A DNA stretch of 64,000 nt. Source: Numida meleagris (lineage: Eukaryota; Chordata; Aves; Galliformes; Numididae). Numbering within the stretch: the stretch's first letter is position 1; every line of letters starts with the position of its first letter. The translations under genes and the position numbers were made by a program. The stretch lies in the NCBI RefSeq assembly GCF_002078875.1, contig NC_034410.1, positions 83,973,506-84,037,505 on the forward strand. Reading direction: 5' to 3'. The notes under the pieces are model-generated. The model did no database searches. It saw only the letters and a program-made list of their open reading frames with translations, and had not been told where the DNA came from. This document shows positions 49,437 through 63,500 of the stretch, piece by piece.

Positions 49437-49655
49437 ATAGAATGAAGGAAAAACTGGAAATAATGTCAAGGTACCTCAGCTATTTCACAGCTCTAGAAAA
49501 AACACTGTAAAATTGTTTTGGACTATTGTAAACTGTTCCAATAACTGACATTTTAAAAAAACAAAAAAACAACCCGTGTGAGAAAACTTGCCTGCACTAA
49601 AATGCTGTTCTATGCTGGTTGTACTCAAGTGTTATTTTTTTAATAGTGAGAAGAT

Positions 49656-49707
49656 TTTTTCTTTTTTTTTTTCTTTTTTTTTTCTTTTGCATTTTTTTTT
49701 TCTTTTC
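49656..49707 (+). repeat. T-rich (T10C-like) run in the PCBP3 3' UTR
   Basis: Four runs of 7-10 T separated by single C or CTTTTGCA; a CU-rich element resembling PTB-type sites. Confidence 0.8.
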
Positions 49708-50135
49708 CTCATTTTTGTTCCTACATTTTAGGCTGTCTTCAGAAGTTACTGGCCTGGGGGCTCTGTAATGTATCTCATCATGCCCTAGTGCATTAGCCAC
49801 CAGACAGGACTTTTCCAAAGCCCCATGAGACAATGCTTTCTATGGACTAATCTACAGAGGAGTTTCTGCCATTTCTAACTTTCTTATTATTCTAAGACAT
49901 CAAAAGAAAATATTTCTTTTACTCTTTAAGCAACTGTGCTTCCTAACTCTTGTGTTGCTCCAGTTTTAACACCGTTGTGGGTCATAACATAAAGCAAAGC
50001 AAAGTAATTTTCGAGGATTAATTTCCATCGATGTTCATGCTTTGGCTAATCTGTATAAAAGCATGGGCTGTTAGTGTTCTAAACCACTGTATTCAGCTAG
50101 AGACTTGACAGTAAATTAAATGAGACGTTTTTATA

Positions 50136-50141
50136 AATAAA
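50136..50141 (+). terminator. PCBP3: Polyadenylation signal AATAAA for PCBP3
   Basis: A canonical hexamer in TTTTATAAATAAATTTT, followed 25-75 nt downstream by GT/T-rich sequence (TTGTGCATACAACTGTTGTG) typical of a downstream element. A weaker alternative, ATTAAA, lies at 50304-50309. Confidence 0.6.
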
Positions 50142-50160
50142 TTTTTTCCTGATTTAAAGA

Positions 50161-53100
50161 AGACGTGGTAGCTTTGTGCATACAACTGTTGTGTTGTTTA
50201 AACTTTGTTCTTTGTAACCAAGTTGCTAATTTGTCATTTGAGAAACACTATTTTATGGATTGTCAAACTAAGATCATAGACAAATTGCTTGTTTTCATTA
50301 ACGATTAAAGGTTTCATATCATCACGCTTCAGGTCCCAGTGCTCATTGGGAAAGAGTGTAACAACTGTGCAATACTGGCAATGCTAAGAAGTGCGCTAGC
50401 ACTCTTGTCCTCAGGAATGCTGATTCTTCACATGATTAGATGGATCCAGATTGCGTAATTAGCACGGCAAGCAGTATTTCTGCAAATCTTTTGTTTTTTA
50501 AGAAAGCTGCTCCTGGAGTGCTTTTCACACAGCATAGAAGAGACAGAATTTGGCCTCTTGCTACAATAAGCCACTGCTTTGTATCTGTCATGTGTTCTCC
50601 CATGCTTATTTTAAGCTCAAATGTTTGCGAAAGGAAAAGAACAAAAGAACAAATTTGGGTACTGCACACAGAATTGTTGAGGCTTTTCATTTTTTCCCAT
50701 TCCCAGCAGCAGTGTTCAGTGACAAGGCTTCTCAAGAGCACCTTTCACCAGTCAGGAAATAAGCCAGCAGCTGGGAGGTGCATTACAATTTGCATCATTA
50801 AAAAGGAGGAATGGAGTAGTGGCCTACAACCTCTCCCATCCTGTCCTGAAATACCTCATGAGGCATTCACCACCTTCTTTGGATCTGCTGAAGCACTGTA
50901 GTCACAGCATCAAGTTTTCTGTTCACCCTTAAGTGAAAGACGGGGCCTAGATCCAAGATGTTGCTGCATGCAGCACTTCTTGCTGTGCTGCGGCCACCTC
51001 TCCTTTCCAGGGCATTGGTAGTCTTTTCACATTTACTGCTTTATCCTGTGCAACCAAAGTTTTTGGCAGTGTAAGCGAGTAGCATCCTTAGTGATATGAG
51101 CTTCATTCCACAGCCAGCATCACCGCTCTAAGATCTACACTTACTTACGTCTTTGTACTCACTTTGGGGTTCCCTTCATGGCCCTCGCTGGGTACCTGTG
51201 CAATATACGGCTCGTTTTCATTGAAAAATTGGGTGCAAAAAGCTGCAATGGATCTGGGTCTTGAGTCTGATCCAGGAACTATGATATATCCAAGACGTAC
51301 ATATAGACCTGGAAACCTATAGAAGTTAACAGCTTTTTCAGTAAGATGCAGAAAAAGGGCAATCTACAGAGGAAGATTACAGAATGCTTCATTGCATCCC
51401 AGCATGCAGAAAGCACGACTCAGTGTTGAATTAGCTATTCCAAATCCTAGGCCGCTTTCAGTGATAGGCTGTACCTGATAAAATTCTATGTTAGTACTTC
51501 TCAAAACATACTTAACTCTTTTAAAACTCATTTAACTCTTCAAGAGAGTGCTGAAGCTGCTTTTGCAGTGCGGACATGCGTATCTTTCATTTCCTAAACA
51601 GCAAGCACTGTTTCTCTGGCTAGCCTGCCTAGTGTAAGTGGAGAAAGAAAAAAAGGAAAGAAAAAAAAAGAAGAGAACATTATTGCAGCTCAACACAAAG
51701 TAGGTCAGAACTTCGGTGTCCCAGTGAAGCTACTAGGCAAAGGGCAGCAGCGGCTCTGTCATGTACAGCATCTTTCACATAAATAATTACCATGTGTCTC
51801 GCAGAATTGGCTACGGCATACTGAGATTTAAACTAGTTCAGGGGCACGTGTGTATGTGTGGGATAAGCAGGGGTAAAATGAAGATGGAGACAAAGGAAAA
51901 AAGGGAATATTTTGAGAGCGTTTTGGCAAAAAAATCACACAGGCAGAAATGTGATAACATCTAGGCTGATGATTGATTTTAACTTAATGATTTTAGTTGG
52001 AAAAGATTTCTGAATGGCAAGAAAATGTTCCTGAATAGCTCTGACATACAAAACAGGAAACCAAAAGGCAAGAAGGTACATCTGGAGGAAAAAAATAATT
52101 AGGAGAATTATCCTAGATAGAAAATTAAATCACTCATACCCAAAGGTAAATAAAAAAAAAACCACACGCACCTGACACAAAAAGGTCACTCCCCCACAAG
52201 GGTGAGCTACCAACTGACAAATAGTACAACTTCTGCAGCTTTCACATCATCAATTTGTTACCAGAGTTCTGGCTAACACCTCAAATGAAGTCAAGCAGTT
52301 CTCTTGTGTTTCTCCAGTAGAGAAAGAAGTAAAAATGCTGCCTGGAATAGTCAACCAAAAGAAAACAAAGGCAGATGTATTCAGCCACATAACCTAGCCC
52401 ACTGCTGACAGGAATTTAAATTTTAATTATAGTGACTTGTAATAAGCAAAATTTGTCTCACCACAAAAATGAGTTTATTGACAAGAACACTGACCTAATT
52501 GACACTGATATTCTTTCTACACAGTACTTATGTTTCTGAAGCAAATTTTAAAATTATATGCTTCAGAGGAAGAATTACGGTCGCATTAACAAATGAGAAC
52601 ATTGTTTTTGTTAGGTCTGTTGTTGCTTTATATGTTTTTGTTTTATGATCACTTCCGTGCTCTACTGTACCAAATACAGAAGTGCTTGTGGGAGAAGGGT
52701 TAAGCCACAACAGCAGTTTATTTCCTATGTGCTGGAAGAGAAGTTAGCTCACAGGTTACCACCACCTGTGGTTGTGTGCACTTGGCAGAGAACATTTAGC
52801 TACCAATAAGTCGTTAGAACTACCACAGCCTGAGCCTCTGGGTACTAACAGACAGTGGTATTGGAAATTGCACTGCACGCATGCACACTCATTTTGCCTC
52901 TTGAAGTCATTAAACTATTTCAAAACCACGGAGCAGGGGAACAGCTCTTACATTTGGGCTACACCTGTCACTACTGTACAGATAAGTAAGGATTACAAAT
53001 TATTTGGTTCGCAAACATCTTTGAGGTTTGTTTTCTTTATTTAAAACCTTACTAACTTGTTTTAAAACTACTGTATTTGAAAAAAATAAAGAGGAGAAAT

Positions 53101-53890
53101 TAAGCTGTTCCTTCACAAGCGTTTTGATAAAACTCAGACTCGCAGCATGGCTGAGGTTGTCAGGGCCCTCCGGATCCACCTGGCCCGATTCCTGCCCCAG
53201 CAGGGCCACCCAGAGCAGGCCCACATCCAAGCAGCTGTAGAAGATCTCCAAGGAGACTCCAAAGCCTCTCTGGGCAGCCTGTGCCAGTGCTCCATCTCCT
53301 AATTAAACCCTAAATTTAAACCATGCATTTTTCCTATTTTTTTCCAGAAGCCATCAGCAAATTTGACATACTTTAGTATTTTCAAGTCAAAAATCTGCTC
53401 AATTTAAAAGCTAAAATCAAAAAAAAAAAACAAAAAACAAACCAAATGCAAGACACTCACCAAAAGTTCAAGGTAGTTCTTCTTCCTCCATATCCCACTT
53501 CTGTCACGTCTTTCAGTTCTTGACTTCCACTTCATCTGTGTTCATCAGAATATAAATAAATTTCAGATGCTATCCATTATCTTAGTAAAACTTCCAGTGT
53601 TTATAGCTACACAAGTGATCTTACCTTGGCAGCTTCCAGTGCAGTATCTTCCTCTCTGGTATTTTGTTACCCTTTCACTATCTGGTTATGCAAATATTTG
53701 CACTGTGTTCCCATCCCTCTGGTTCAAAGCATGTGAGGTGTGCCATACTATGGCCACATTAAGCAAAACAAAAGATACTACAAAGAAAAGTCTCCAGTAC
53801 TGTGACACATCACAGTGTACACTGTGGAGAAGCTGTAGTTCAGCATTTCTGAGTTCGGCAGTTCTGTACACAGAAAAAATCGTAAAAGAT
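50161..53890. other. Intergenic region between convergent PCBP3 and ZNF830
   Basis: About 3.7 kb separating two 3' ends. It contains a minus-oriented CR1 fragment at about 53130-53300, A-rich runs near 51645-51672 and 53419-53430, and no supported gene. Open frames at 50440-50901 and 53567-53977 show no family similarity or splice context. Confidence 0.6.
53130..53300 (-). mobile_element. CR1 LINE fragment, antisense, intergenic
   Basis: GCATGGCTGAGGTTGTCAGG, CCAGCAGGGCCACCCAGAGC, GATCTCCAAGGAGACTCC and CTCTCTGGGCAGCCTGTGCC. A different CR1 subfamily from most copies here. Confidence 0.75.
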
Positions 53891-54382
53891 CCTGAAAAAA
53901 ACCAACACTTTATTAAAGGGGGTGGGGCCGTGGAGAGAAGAGAGCTTAGGAACTTTTCAGGTAACATAAACGCATAAGATTTTTTCCCTACCCACTCCAT
54001 GTAGGAAGTCTCTGTAAGCCATCACTTTTGCTAGTCCATTACTTCTATACGCAATAGCCCAAGTCTCCGTATATCTAATGTTAGCAGAAGCTTTCAGATT
54101 CTTCACTTAATTATTAAGCCCATTAAAATACCTCTGGTAGGAAAACAGTTTTTTTAATCAGAAAAGTACACTGAATATCGTAAAACATTTGCAATATACA
54201 GTTTTTACAGTCGTACACCATTGCGGATCTCCAAAGGTTGGAGTTTCTTTTTTGTTTTCTTGTATTACACAGTTGGTTCTTTACCATCTCTCGAACCTCT
54301 TTAAATAAATATTTAACAAAAACATCTCACTTCTAATAATGGAAGAAGTAACATCGTGATAATCAGCCACGTTGCAAGAATG
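53891..54382 (-). other. ZNF830: ZNF830 3' UTR (approximate end)
   Basis: Sequence after the TAG stop (54383-54385 on the + strand) down to the distal candidate poly(A) signal at 53909. If the ATTAAA at 54153-54158 is used instead, the UTR is only about 250 nt. Confidence 0.45.
53909..53914 (-). terminator. ZNF830: Candidate polyadenylation signal for ZNF830
   Basis: TTTATT on the + strand reads AATAAA on the - strand. The - strand just downstream is GT/T-rich (GTGTTGGTTTTTTTC). An alternative ATTAAA is nearer the stop codon at 54153-54158. Which is used cannot be decided from sequence. Confidence 0.45.
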
Positions 54383-54566
54383 CTACAACAAAGCCCCTTT
54401 CACCCGCCAGTCTTGAGACAGCAAATCCTGCAATTCTTCTTCATCTTCGCTACCAATAGCCTCATCCTCTTTCTCTTGCGTTGCTCTTAATCTCATGGCT
54501 TCCTTATATTTCTCCTTCATCAAATCCTGGCGGTTGCGCAGAAGCTCAACACGACGGTAACACTCA
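54383..54566 (-). CDS. ZNF830: ZNF830 last coding exon (coiled-coil C-terminus and stop)
   Basis: One base completes an Ile codon, then 60 codons and TAG. It begins [20 protein letters not shown], a charged helical segment, followed by an acidic patch ([14 protein letters not shown]) and the invariant end [14 protein letters not shown]. The minus-strand acceptor is GTCAACAG. It matches the expected ZNF830 C-terminus closely. Confidence 0.95.
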
Positions 54567-57500
54567 CTGTTGACGAGTAAACCATTTATTAATATCTGTG
54601 GCCTTTCCGCATTAAATGATGATTTATTTATTTATTTATTTTAAACTGTGATGGATCTGCTTCTCCAACTCTGAATATAGAAAGGCTTAACAGCTTCCAA
54701 CCAGCTCTTCACTGGAGATATTCAGATCCTGGCTGGACAAGATCATGAGCAACGCACTCTAGGGAACCTGCTTTAGGAGGGGGTTGGTCTAGATGATCTC
54801 TAGGGGTCCCTTCCAACCTCAACCATTCTGTGTGTACGCCAACTAAAAATGCTCACGCATCTTCCCTATATTAATCAAATAGAAACAGTCCAAAGGAGAG
54901 GAGAGGTACGGTAAATCCTCCAGCAGTGAAAGGTAATCCAAACACTGAACAACAGCAGTATGACCACAAATTGGTTTAAGAATAACAAAGATCCTCAATC
55001 TCTCTCCACACAAACGGAGGTGCCGTTCTTTGCTCCACTTACGGCTTTCCTATACTGTACATCTGTGAGCACTGGCCATTCATTTTGGTATTTGAGTGGT
55101 CTCTGAACTAAAGGCAAAAAGGCAGCACAAGCGTTCAGATCCTTTATGTGCTTACTGAGTACTATACTAGAGACTCATTAAGTAAACGAAATTACTGAGT
55201 TTCAGCTATTTACTTAGAAGTTCTTATCCTCAAAATACATTTTCATAACAATAATTCTACCCATTTTAATACGCTATTTTGTTGAAAATCAAAGTATCAG
55301 CCTGATTTAAATCAATCTTTGCTTTTTTCATTCCTGTTTGCTTGGAAGAGTCAACAAGGAGAGATGATTGTCCGAACCCTTTTTCCCCCTTGTATAGCCA
55401 CAAAATGATAATTTACAGGCATCCAGAGCTCAATATTTTCCTTAGCCTTCAAACATAAGTGTCAGATTTGATTCTGAATGTAATTTGAAGCAGTCTGCAA
55501 TTAAAGGCATTAGGAACACAAACAGCCTTTAAGAATTTCAGGAAAAAATTATTATGGTAACTTGAAATTCCTTTGCACCAAAATTCATGTTTTTATCAGG
55601 TATTCTGAGATTTGAGGGAGTCTTTCTTTCTCCTTCATATGTTTAGGCAATTAACAAAAGTTAGTATCAGAGAACATTTAAAGTTAAAAATGCCTTATAA
55701 CTCTAGTCAAAGAGTGAATCATTCCTGCTGAAGAACATAGTTTGAGAAAAAATTTGATTTACTTACATCTGCTCATCAATTTCACCAATCTGACGATCTA
55801 GCCGTCCCTCCTCGTCTTCTTCTGCCACTATTGCTTCTGAAATCTAAACAAGAAAAGCTCTAAGAAAACTCCTCCTCATCCTGACCTCCACTGTAGTTCC
55901 TTTTCGGCATCCGTGTCTTCCCTTCCTTCCCTTTACCCCAAGTCACGCGCCTCGTAATTGTCCATGTGCTATACATATACACCTTCATAAAAGACTCGAG
56001 GCATATACAGAAAGAGACTGACCTGGTTTAATTATAAATTGCAATGTTTATTCTTAAAACTAAAATTTAAAAGTAGTTTGGTTGCTTTGGGGTTAACTTT
56101 GGAATTTCTCCACACACCGCTATTTGAAAAAGCACCAACAAACCTCGTGCATTCAAAGTCAAGCTGGAATTGGAGCTATAGCCCAGTACTTGAGGCTTAG
56201 TTACACAAGCTTATTGAAACTATTGGTTTAAGTTTTCCCACTGGATCCCAAAGTATTTCTAACGTGTTATTTTTTTCAGCATATACTTTCTCAAATCTGA
56301 ATGTCTGGGAGATGCTATGCAATCAATGGTCCACGCATAACTGAGAAGATTCCTTCTAAGACGAAGAATCATATGAATGGCTAATGCTAGTAAAATGTAC
56401 CCACTACTGCTTTTGTATGAATATTTCCTCTGTTTATAGTGTGAGCGCTTTAAAATGAGCAATGACTAATTTTTGGCACCACTTTTCTTAGCAGTTGACG
56501 TAGGAGTAATTACTTGCGATAAAAATTTAAAAACTGGCAAATATTCGAGGGAAACAGGGAGAACGTTACATTTCCTTAACACCAGTTTTATGTGGTCTGA
56601 AAGGAGAGAAAAACCTGTTCGGGAAGACTTACCACGCAATGCTAAACGGGAAAAAACGGAAGTAAAGAAAAATTGCGGTCAACTTACATCTCACACACAC
56701 AAAGTTCTCTGTCCCCTTCCCAAGTTCTGTGATTCCTTTCCAGCACACTTAAGTTAACCATAAAACCCAGGTTACTTACACTTTATAGATCCTTTTCCAA
56801 AAGGGCAAACAAGTGGTGGCATTTTTGTTTGGTTTTTTTTTTCTCCTTTTTTTTTTTCCTTCAAGGTTAAAATAACTATGCCATCTAAAGAATGGCCCAT
56901 AATTATGTCCCGTTTGCATACAGAACACTGACCTGAGGTACATTCTATCTTACTGAAATGCAGTTTAATAAATGCAACTAAATATATTATTGACTGGTTC
57001 ATCGTCAAAATTTTTTTTCAACTTAATTTTCCTCGAGTGGAAGAACCATTTGCTCATTTATAAAGTGCATTTAACCATACACTGCGTTGCAGGCAAACAG
57101 CTGACAAATGCATGTCAGTCATTTCACAGAGCTGCATGAAACTGTTTTTCTCCTTACTGTGTATAGCATTTAGAATCAATAAAAATAAGATTCCGTTACT
57201 TACTGTGTTGACCTGTCGCATTGCCTTCTGAAATTCATCCCATTCCTTGTCCATCTGATCCTTCGGAGCATCAACTTTTCGCACCTAAAGGTGGTGACAA
57301 CACAGCTTTAGTGATGATTTCTGCCTGGCAAGCCACTGGAACACTCTAAAAAAGAACTGGAAAACCAGCACAGATTGCGCTGTGCTCTCAGACAAACAGG
57401 TCAAAAAATATGTACATCACCTAAAATGAAATAACGATGATAACGCAGCACCACAGCTGCTTTGGAGGAAAAAATCTGACTACTCTTGGATTTAGACAAG

Positions 57501-60500
57501 AAGCTTGGCTATAGTATTAAAGAATAACTGACTAAGAATGGATGGTGCGAGGTATCTGGACTAACGAGAATGACTAATCCCATTAGTTTAACCATCTGTG
57601 ATTTTGCTATGTCAAGTGATGACGTATCAATTCTTCTGTGAGTTTCCTGTTCAGTCATAAATTGGAGCTATCGCACAGCTCAAGAAGTAGTAAGCTATTT
57701 GTTATTAGCGTGACACAGAATGTTAAGTCACTAATGTTAGGACAGTCTGACCACATTCCAAACCTCACCTGAATTTATTGGCTAACAGAAGAAATAGAGA
57801 GCTACACAGCACTTTTTATGTAAAGATTCCGTAAAGCTTTTTGTTCCGTGGCAGACATCATGGGACTGCTAAAGTAGAAGCTGCAAGAATAGCTTTAAGA
57901 TTTACAAATAAGGTAATCAAAATCAGACTGTGCTTTTAAGTAAATTTGCTCATCTACCTGCATAACCAAAGCAGCTCAAGGTTAGAAGCTGTGGCACGCA
58001 TCACATATAGGAAGGAAAATTATGCCTGGCTCTGGACAGGATGGAAATCATACTGCTAGGAGAACTAAGCAGTTTGTACAGAAACATTCATGACATCTTT
58101 TTACATCCGCTTTTCTTTTGTTCATCCCTCTTTTTGGTAACACAACAATCATCATCTCAGTAAAGAGTTTGCTATGTTAGGTTCTGAGTGATTATACAAA
58201 ACCCAGTAGCATGAATTAAGTTTATAGAATATATTAGAAGCTTCCAGGCAAACTGCATCTTGGGAAGGCATCATTTCCTTTTTCTGTTTTGTGATTCTTT
58301 TTATCATGTGTGTATGTACTGTGTTACTATGCATTGTGGTTGTCCTTTGTAATTCATAATTATTTGTATTTCTTACAATAAATTTAAACACTAAAGCTAT
58401 TACTTGTCCAACTCAGAATTTATATGCTTTCTAAGTTCCTGATGTAAAGAACCAGCACTTCCCACACGTCCATAATCTCCCCTCCAAAAAGCCTGTGTTA
58501 ATTCCAAAAATAATTATTTTGTAGATGACTTCAACACACAATCACTTCAGTCACCCCACTGCAAGTGATGCCACAAACATTTTCCTTCCCCTTCATAGTA
58601 GCTCAACATAGGAAGGGCTGATTAAAAAGAACAGCTGCAAATCAATTTCAAGAAAGCTTAATGGAGCATGTATCCACTCATAAATGTTACCAGTTAAGGA
58701 AACAACCAGAACAAAGATCACTAACCACTGTCCCTGCGTCCTCCCAGATACAAGCATATCCTCTATCCTGATAGACATTCCCACTTTGTACAAGCTTCCC
58801 AAGCCATGGTGCCACTTTCTACTTGAAAAATGTGACACACCGTCATATTAGAAAAAGAAAACCACCAGTCTTTTTCAACTGTGTATCTCAATACTCAAAA
58901 AGTCATTCCTCAGACCTGTTTACATACTTCCACCACAGAGTTGTGTGCAGGAGCGGTGCTACAAGAAACTTGCCACACCGGAGACACCTGAGCTTGTGAT
59001 TCTGATAGTGGGACTAAATGAACATAAAGAAGTGTTATTCACTGAATCATACTGCAACTTAAAGTGTGAACTAGAGAAATATGCTCAAGGAAAATAAATA
59101 AAACTGCATGTCAGGAATACTGTTATTTTGGTAGAGAAAACAGGAAAGTCATCAAGTCTGTTAAATGATACAAAATCACCACAACAAAAAATTGGTACTG
59201 TGCAAGTTGAAGGAAGTCTGAATGAAATTGATCAAATTCCAAGGTTTTAAATGGTGACTTCTTGGAGAACATCCACATATCACGAAAAAACCCACAGCAA
59301 TAAAAGATGAGAGCTGAAAACTACATTCACTGTTGTCGTATGCCAGTACTAGAGATTACACTGCTTGCCATAATCTAGCTGTTCTCATTCCAACAGGCTG
59401 AATAATATCACTGCATGGTAACTCCCATGCTTTTCAATAGGGTCTCTCAGAGGAGGCTGGAAAACCATTTTTAAATACTCGATTCAGAAGCAGAATGGGG
59501 GTACAAAAATTAGGTGAAATGCTTTTCCTGGGATGACTCAAAGAAATAACAGGTGGGTTGCCCAAACCTCAATCCAGCACTTAAACGAGCAATTTGTTTC
59601 ACGCTGTAGTTCCACGAAGGAACTGCAATCAAAAATACATTCTGAAAGATATTCTAAAAGCCTCCACACATCTTTTCATGCCTTTTAATTAATACAGAAT
59701 TAAATTGCAGGGTGATTTTCTTATAGAATCATAGAATTGCTCAGGTTGGAAAAGACCTTCAAGATCACCAAGTCCAACCGCAACCCAACCATACTACCCT
59801 AACTCGAACAACCCACTGGTACAACTAATTACTGGCAAAGCATCCTCAGCACCAAGAAAATTACTACAGCCGACAGAAATAAATCCAGCAGCATAAAAAG
59901 ATCTGGTTACTTACTTTTGCATCCACTTCAGGATCATCAAAGAACCCTTCTGGCAAGGCCTCAGCAGTGTTCTCTTTCCTGAAATGTTTGATTATGATTA
60001 TTCCAAGTTAGCACTTTATAATAATCTCTTTTATTGTGGAGATATAAAACAGCCAAGAATAAAATCCTTAATGTTTATAGAAGGACCTAGAAATGAAGGA
60101 AGTTTTGTATGCCGTAAATTTTGCCTACAAGACTTGTTTCTTTGCTCAGGTCTTAAGTAACTCGCAGGGAACTGCACAGACAGGTTTAAACCTCACTGCC
60201 AGAACAGGAGCTGCAGCTTAGGATTCCCAAACTATTTGTTCCAGTGTGCTACGTATCCAGACATTTTAATACAAGTCTCTACCTTTGAAAGGCTAAACCA
60301 ATGTCTGAAGAAGTGCAGAAGTGAGCTGAACCACTTGCCACCAAACAAGTAAGCGGTTTTCTTGAAACAGCTAAAATCAGACGCTAAGCTTCAAAAGTAT
60401 CATCCATTAAAACCTGCAAATAGAGATGTCTAGCAGACACTATGACGCTGCTCCCATCCCTCGCGTGCAACACGCTTTCCTGAAGTAACACTTGATACCA

Positions 60501-63500
60501 ACATATATACAAACTATTCCAAATACAAGTTAACAGTATGACAGATTATTAAATGACTGCAATCTGTATTTCCTGGAAGGGTAATGTTTATTAATAACTG
60601 CCAAATTCTGACTGCTTACCGTTCTACTGTCTTCTCTTGCGTCTCTGGTTTCTGTATGGATCCTGAATGGGAAACTACAGGAGTGGCTGTAGTTCTGCTG
60701 TCAAAGAAGTCTAAAAGAAAGTAAAGAAGCCTATGAGCAGAAAGAACAACTGTCTGAACTTCTGTACAAAACTCTAAGTAGACAGGAATTTACACTAATA
60801 TCTTAACTGAATCAAGGGAAGAAAAGTTAGACATTATTGTACTTGACAGCCACAAACAATTACAACAAAAAGCGATCAGCGTGCTGAGAAAACACGATAA
60901 CAAACCAGCAAAAAAAAAAACCTCTCTCTCCTTTCTATCCCTCCAGTAGCATACCCCAACCAGTTAATAGCAATAATCAGAAAATTAAACATGAACCTTT
61001 CCATCATCAATGAAATCAATAGCAATTATCATCAGGCAAACAGCAACACTGTGAAGCTCAACAAAGGAAAATACTGGGTGCTACACCTGGGATGCAGTGC
61101 TGCCCGACACAGGCACAGACTGGGAATGAGTGGCTGCAGAGTAGCTCAGCAGGAGGGAACCTGTGGGTGCTGATGCCAGCAGGCTCAGCATGAGCCAGCA
61201 GTGTGTCCTGGCAGTCAAGGGGCAAACCACATTATGAGGTGCATTAAATACAGCACAGCCAGACGAAGAGGTGACTCTCCCACTGTATTTAGCATTGCTG
61301 CAGCCTCATCTTGAACACTGTGCACCGGTTTCACAATATAAAAAGGATATTACAACATGAAAGCACCCACAGGAGAACAACAAAGCTGCTAAGAGGGCCG
61401 GAGGACACGTCCTGTGAGGAGACTCGAGCTTTCCAATCTGGAAAGGAGGCTGAGAACAACCTCATCACTCTCTGCAGCTCCCTGAGGGGAAGCAGAAGGA
61501 GGTGCCAGGCACTGACCTGGTCACTGATGGCAGGACAGGAACGGCACAAAGCTGCCAGGGGAGGGTCAGGCTGGGCATTAGGAAAAGTTTCTTTACTATG
61601 ACGGTGGTCAAACACTGGAGCAGGCTTCCTGGAGAGCTGGCTGGTGCCCCATGCCTGCCAGTGGCTTTAAACTTCTGGTTAGCTCTGAAGCGGTCAGGTA
61701 ACTGGATTCAGTGATCTCTTCCAAATAAACTATACTATTCTATTCTTATGACACAGCTTCTTCTTACTACACCACTTCATTCATCATTACCTGTTGGCAG
61801 AGAATTGGGTATTACTTCTCGAGTTGGAGGCGGAATTTCAGTTTTGTGCATAACAGAAGATTTGTTTGGTTGATCTGGTTCCTCTTCTTCATCGTCATCA
61901 TCATCATCATAATTTCCTGACAATAAACTGGGACCGGGACCTTTTGAAAACTGTTTGTTTGCACTGTTTTGCTCTGCTTCATCAAAAAAATCTGCTGGTA
62001 GCCTAGCAGAGAATACACAACACAGCAAAAATCAGTTTGACTCTAGCATCTGAAGTCTATTCAGTCTAAAAGACTGAGCTGCTCACACATCTTGTACAAT
62101 ATGCTAAACCATGCAGCTACAGATGTAACCGCTGTCTGAAGGCAACACAACTGTTGCTTTCTTTTGAAGCTCCCCAGGAATGCTGAGGCTAGTGCTGAAA
62201 AGTATTCCCGTTACGTTTTTGTTTTAGAACACTCAATATAAGAAACGTTAATAAAAATATCCTACAACAAAGTGAGCCTGAAGGAATGGCAGCTTAGGGA
62301 ATTCTACTTGTGCGCTTACAGTTATCTGCATCTGTATACCTGCTATTAAATAGAAAATTCGTAGCTCAGCAGTCATACAAACGTCAATTAAACCCAGATA
62401 TCCTTCATGTCTAAGGCTACTACTCATTTTGGGTTCCTACTGAAGCTCAGAACTGCAGTTTAGAAGATCTGTGCAGGCTCAAGAACAAGAAAACTCAGGT
62501 TTGCTTGGGATAGCTGCAGGTCTCCAAGTCAAACATTTTCCTAGGTTATATTCAAAAATAATCATACTGATCAATCATCAGTAATCAATAAACCTCTCAA
62601 GTGCCAATTTTACACGCACATAGAATTCCAACAAGGTAAGTGTATTTTAGAGTCAAGATAACACCACCTAATATCTATGCTAAATAACAGTTTATCCTGA
62701 GAAAATTTTAACAGGAGATCTCCCGTGGCATTTATTCATCCCACACTGACGTCCAAACACCATCAGAAATCTCACATGGCAGCAAGATACATAACCTCAT
62801 CCCTTGAATTCAAACACACTTGTAACTTTGCAAGAGTTCAACTGCAAGATAAGTATTTATGTTAAAATTAAGTAAAATAATGTCTTAATGAAGATGCATT
62901 GATGGCATTTGTTAACAGTTTTTGATACTAAATATTATTTAAATGCATACTGAAAGATCCATCTTCATTGCAATAATCTCTTCTGCAGTACAGCATCATT
63001 AAAGATTGGAGTGCATACCACAGTATAATTATTTTCATTACAGTAGACAGTGTAATAATAACACACATTAATCCTTACAAGTCTGATACTGAGAGTAAAG
63101 GAACTTCTGTTTTGTCACAGACACTAGAGTTAACACCACGATTTTCTCATCTGCGCAGAAGATGCTGCCATATTTGGGAATATACACTTGCATTAGAACC
63201 TGAGCAGAAGCAGGACTTTGCTGATTCAATCTTTACCCTTGGCTAGGAAAGATGAGGAAGAACAGCATGAGAAGGTTAAAAACCAACACAGGTACAAACA
63301 AAACAATACATGGTAAGGTCTACTTACCCAGATGTAGATGTATGTGGCTTGTCATCTGTGCCTGCAGAACAGCCAAGAGCCATTTCTTAGAACTCATGCT
63401 TTTAAAACAAACCTATCTTGCTAACTACAACAGCAGATTCATAAAGAGATTATTATCATCATTCATCAAGACTTGCAAATTAAATGCCCTAATGCCATCA

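Larger units (their letters stand above)
47576..50160 (+). other. PCBP3: PCBP3 3' UTR (approximate end)
   Basis: It begins after the stop codon and is taken to end about 20 nt after AATAAA at 50136-50141. It carries two antisense CR1 fragments (48368-48795) and long U-rich runs at 49383-49436 and 49656-49707, which are plausible binding sites for U-rich-binding proteins. No open frame in it is convincing. Confidence 0.6.

Noticed and set aside
50440..50901. 153-codon + strand frame past the PCBP3 poly(A) site
   Set aside because: No similarity to any family I recognise, no promoter or splice context; length is compatible with chance.
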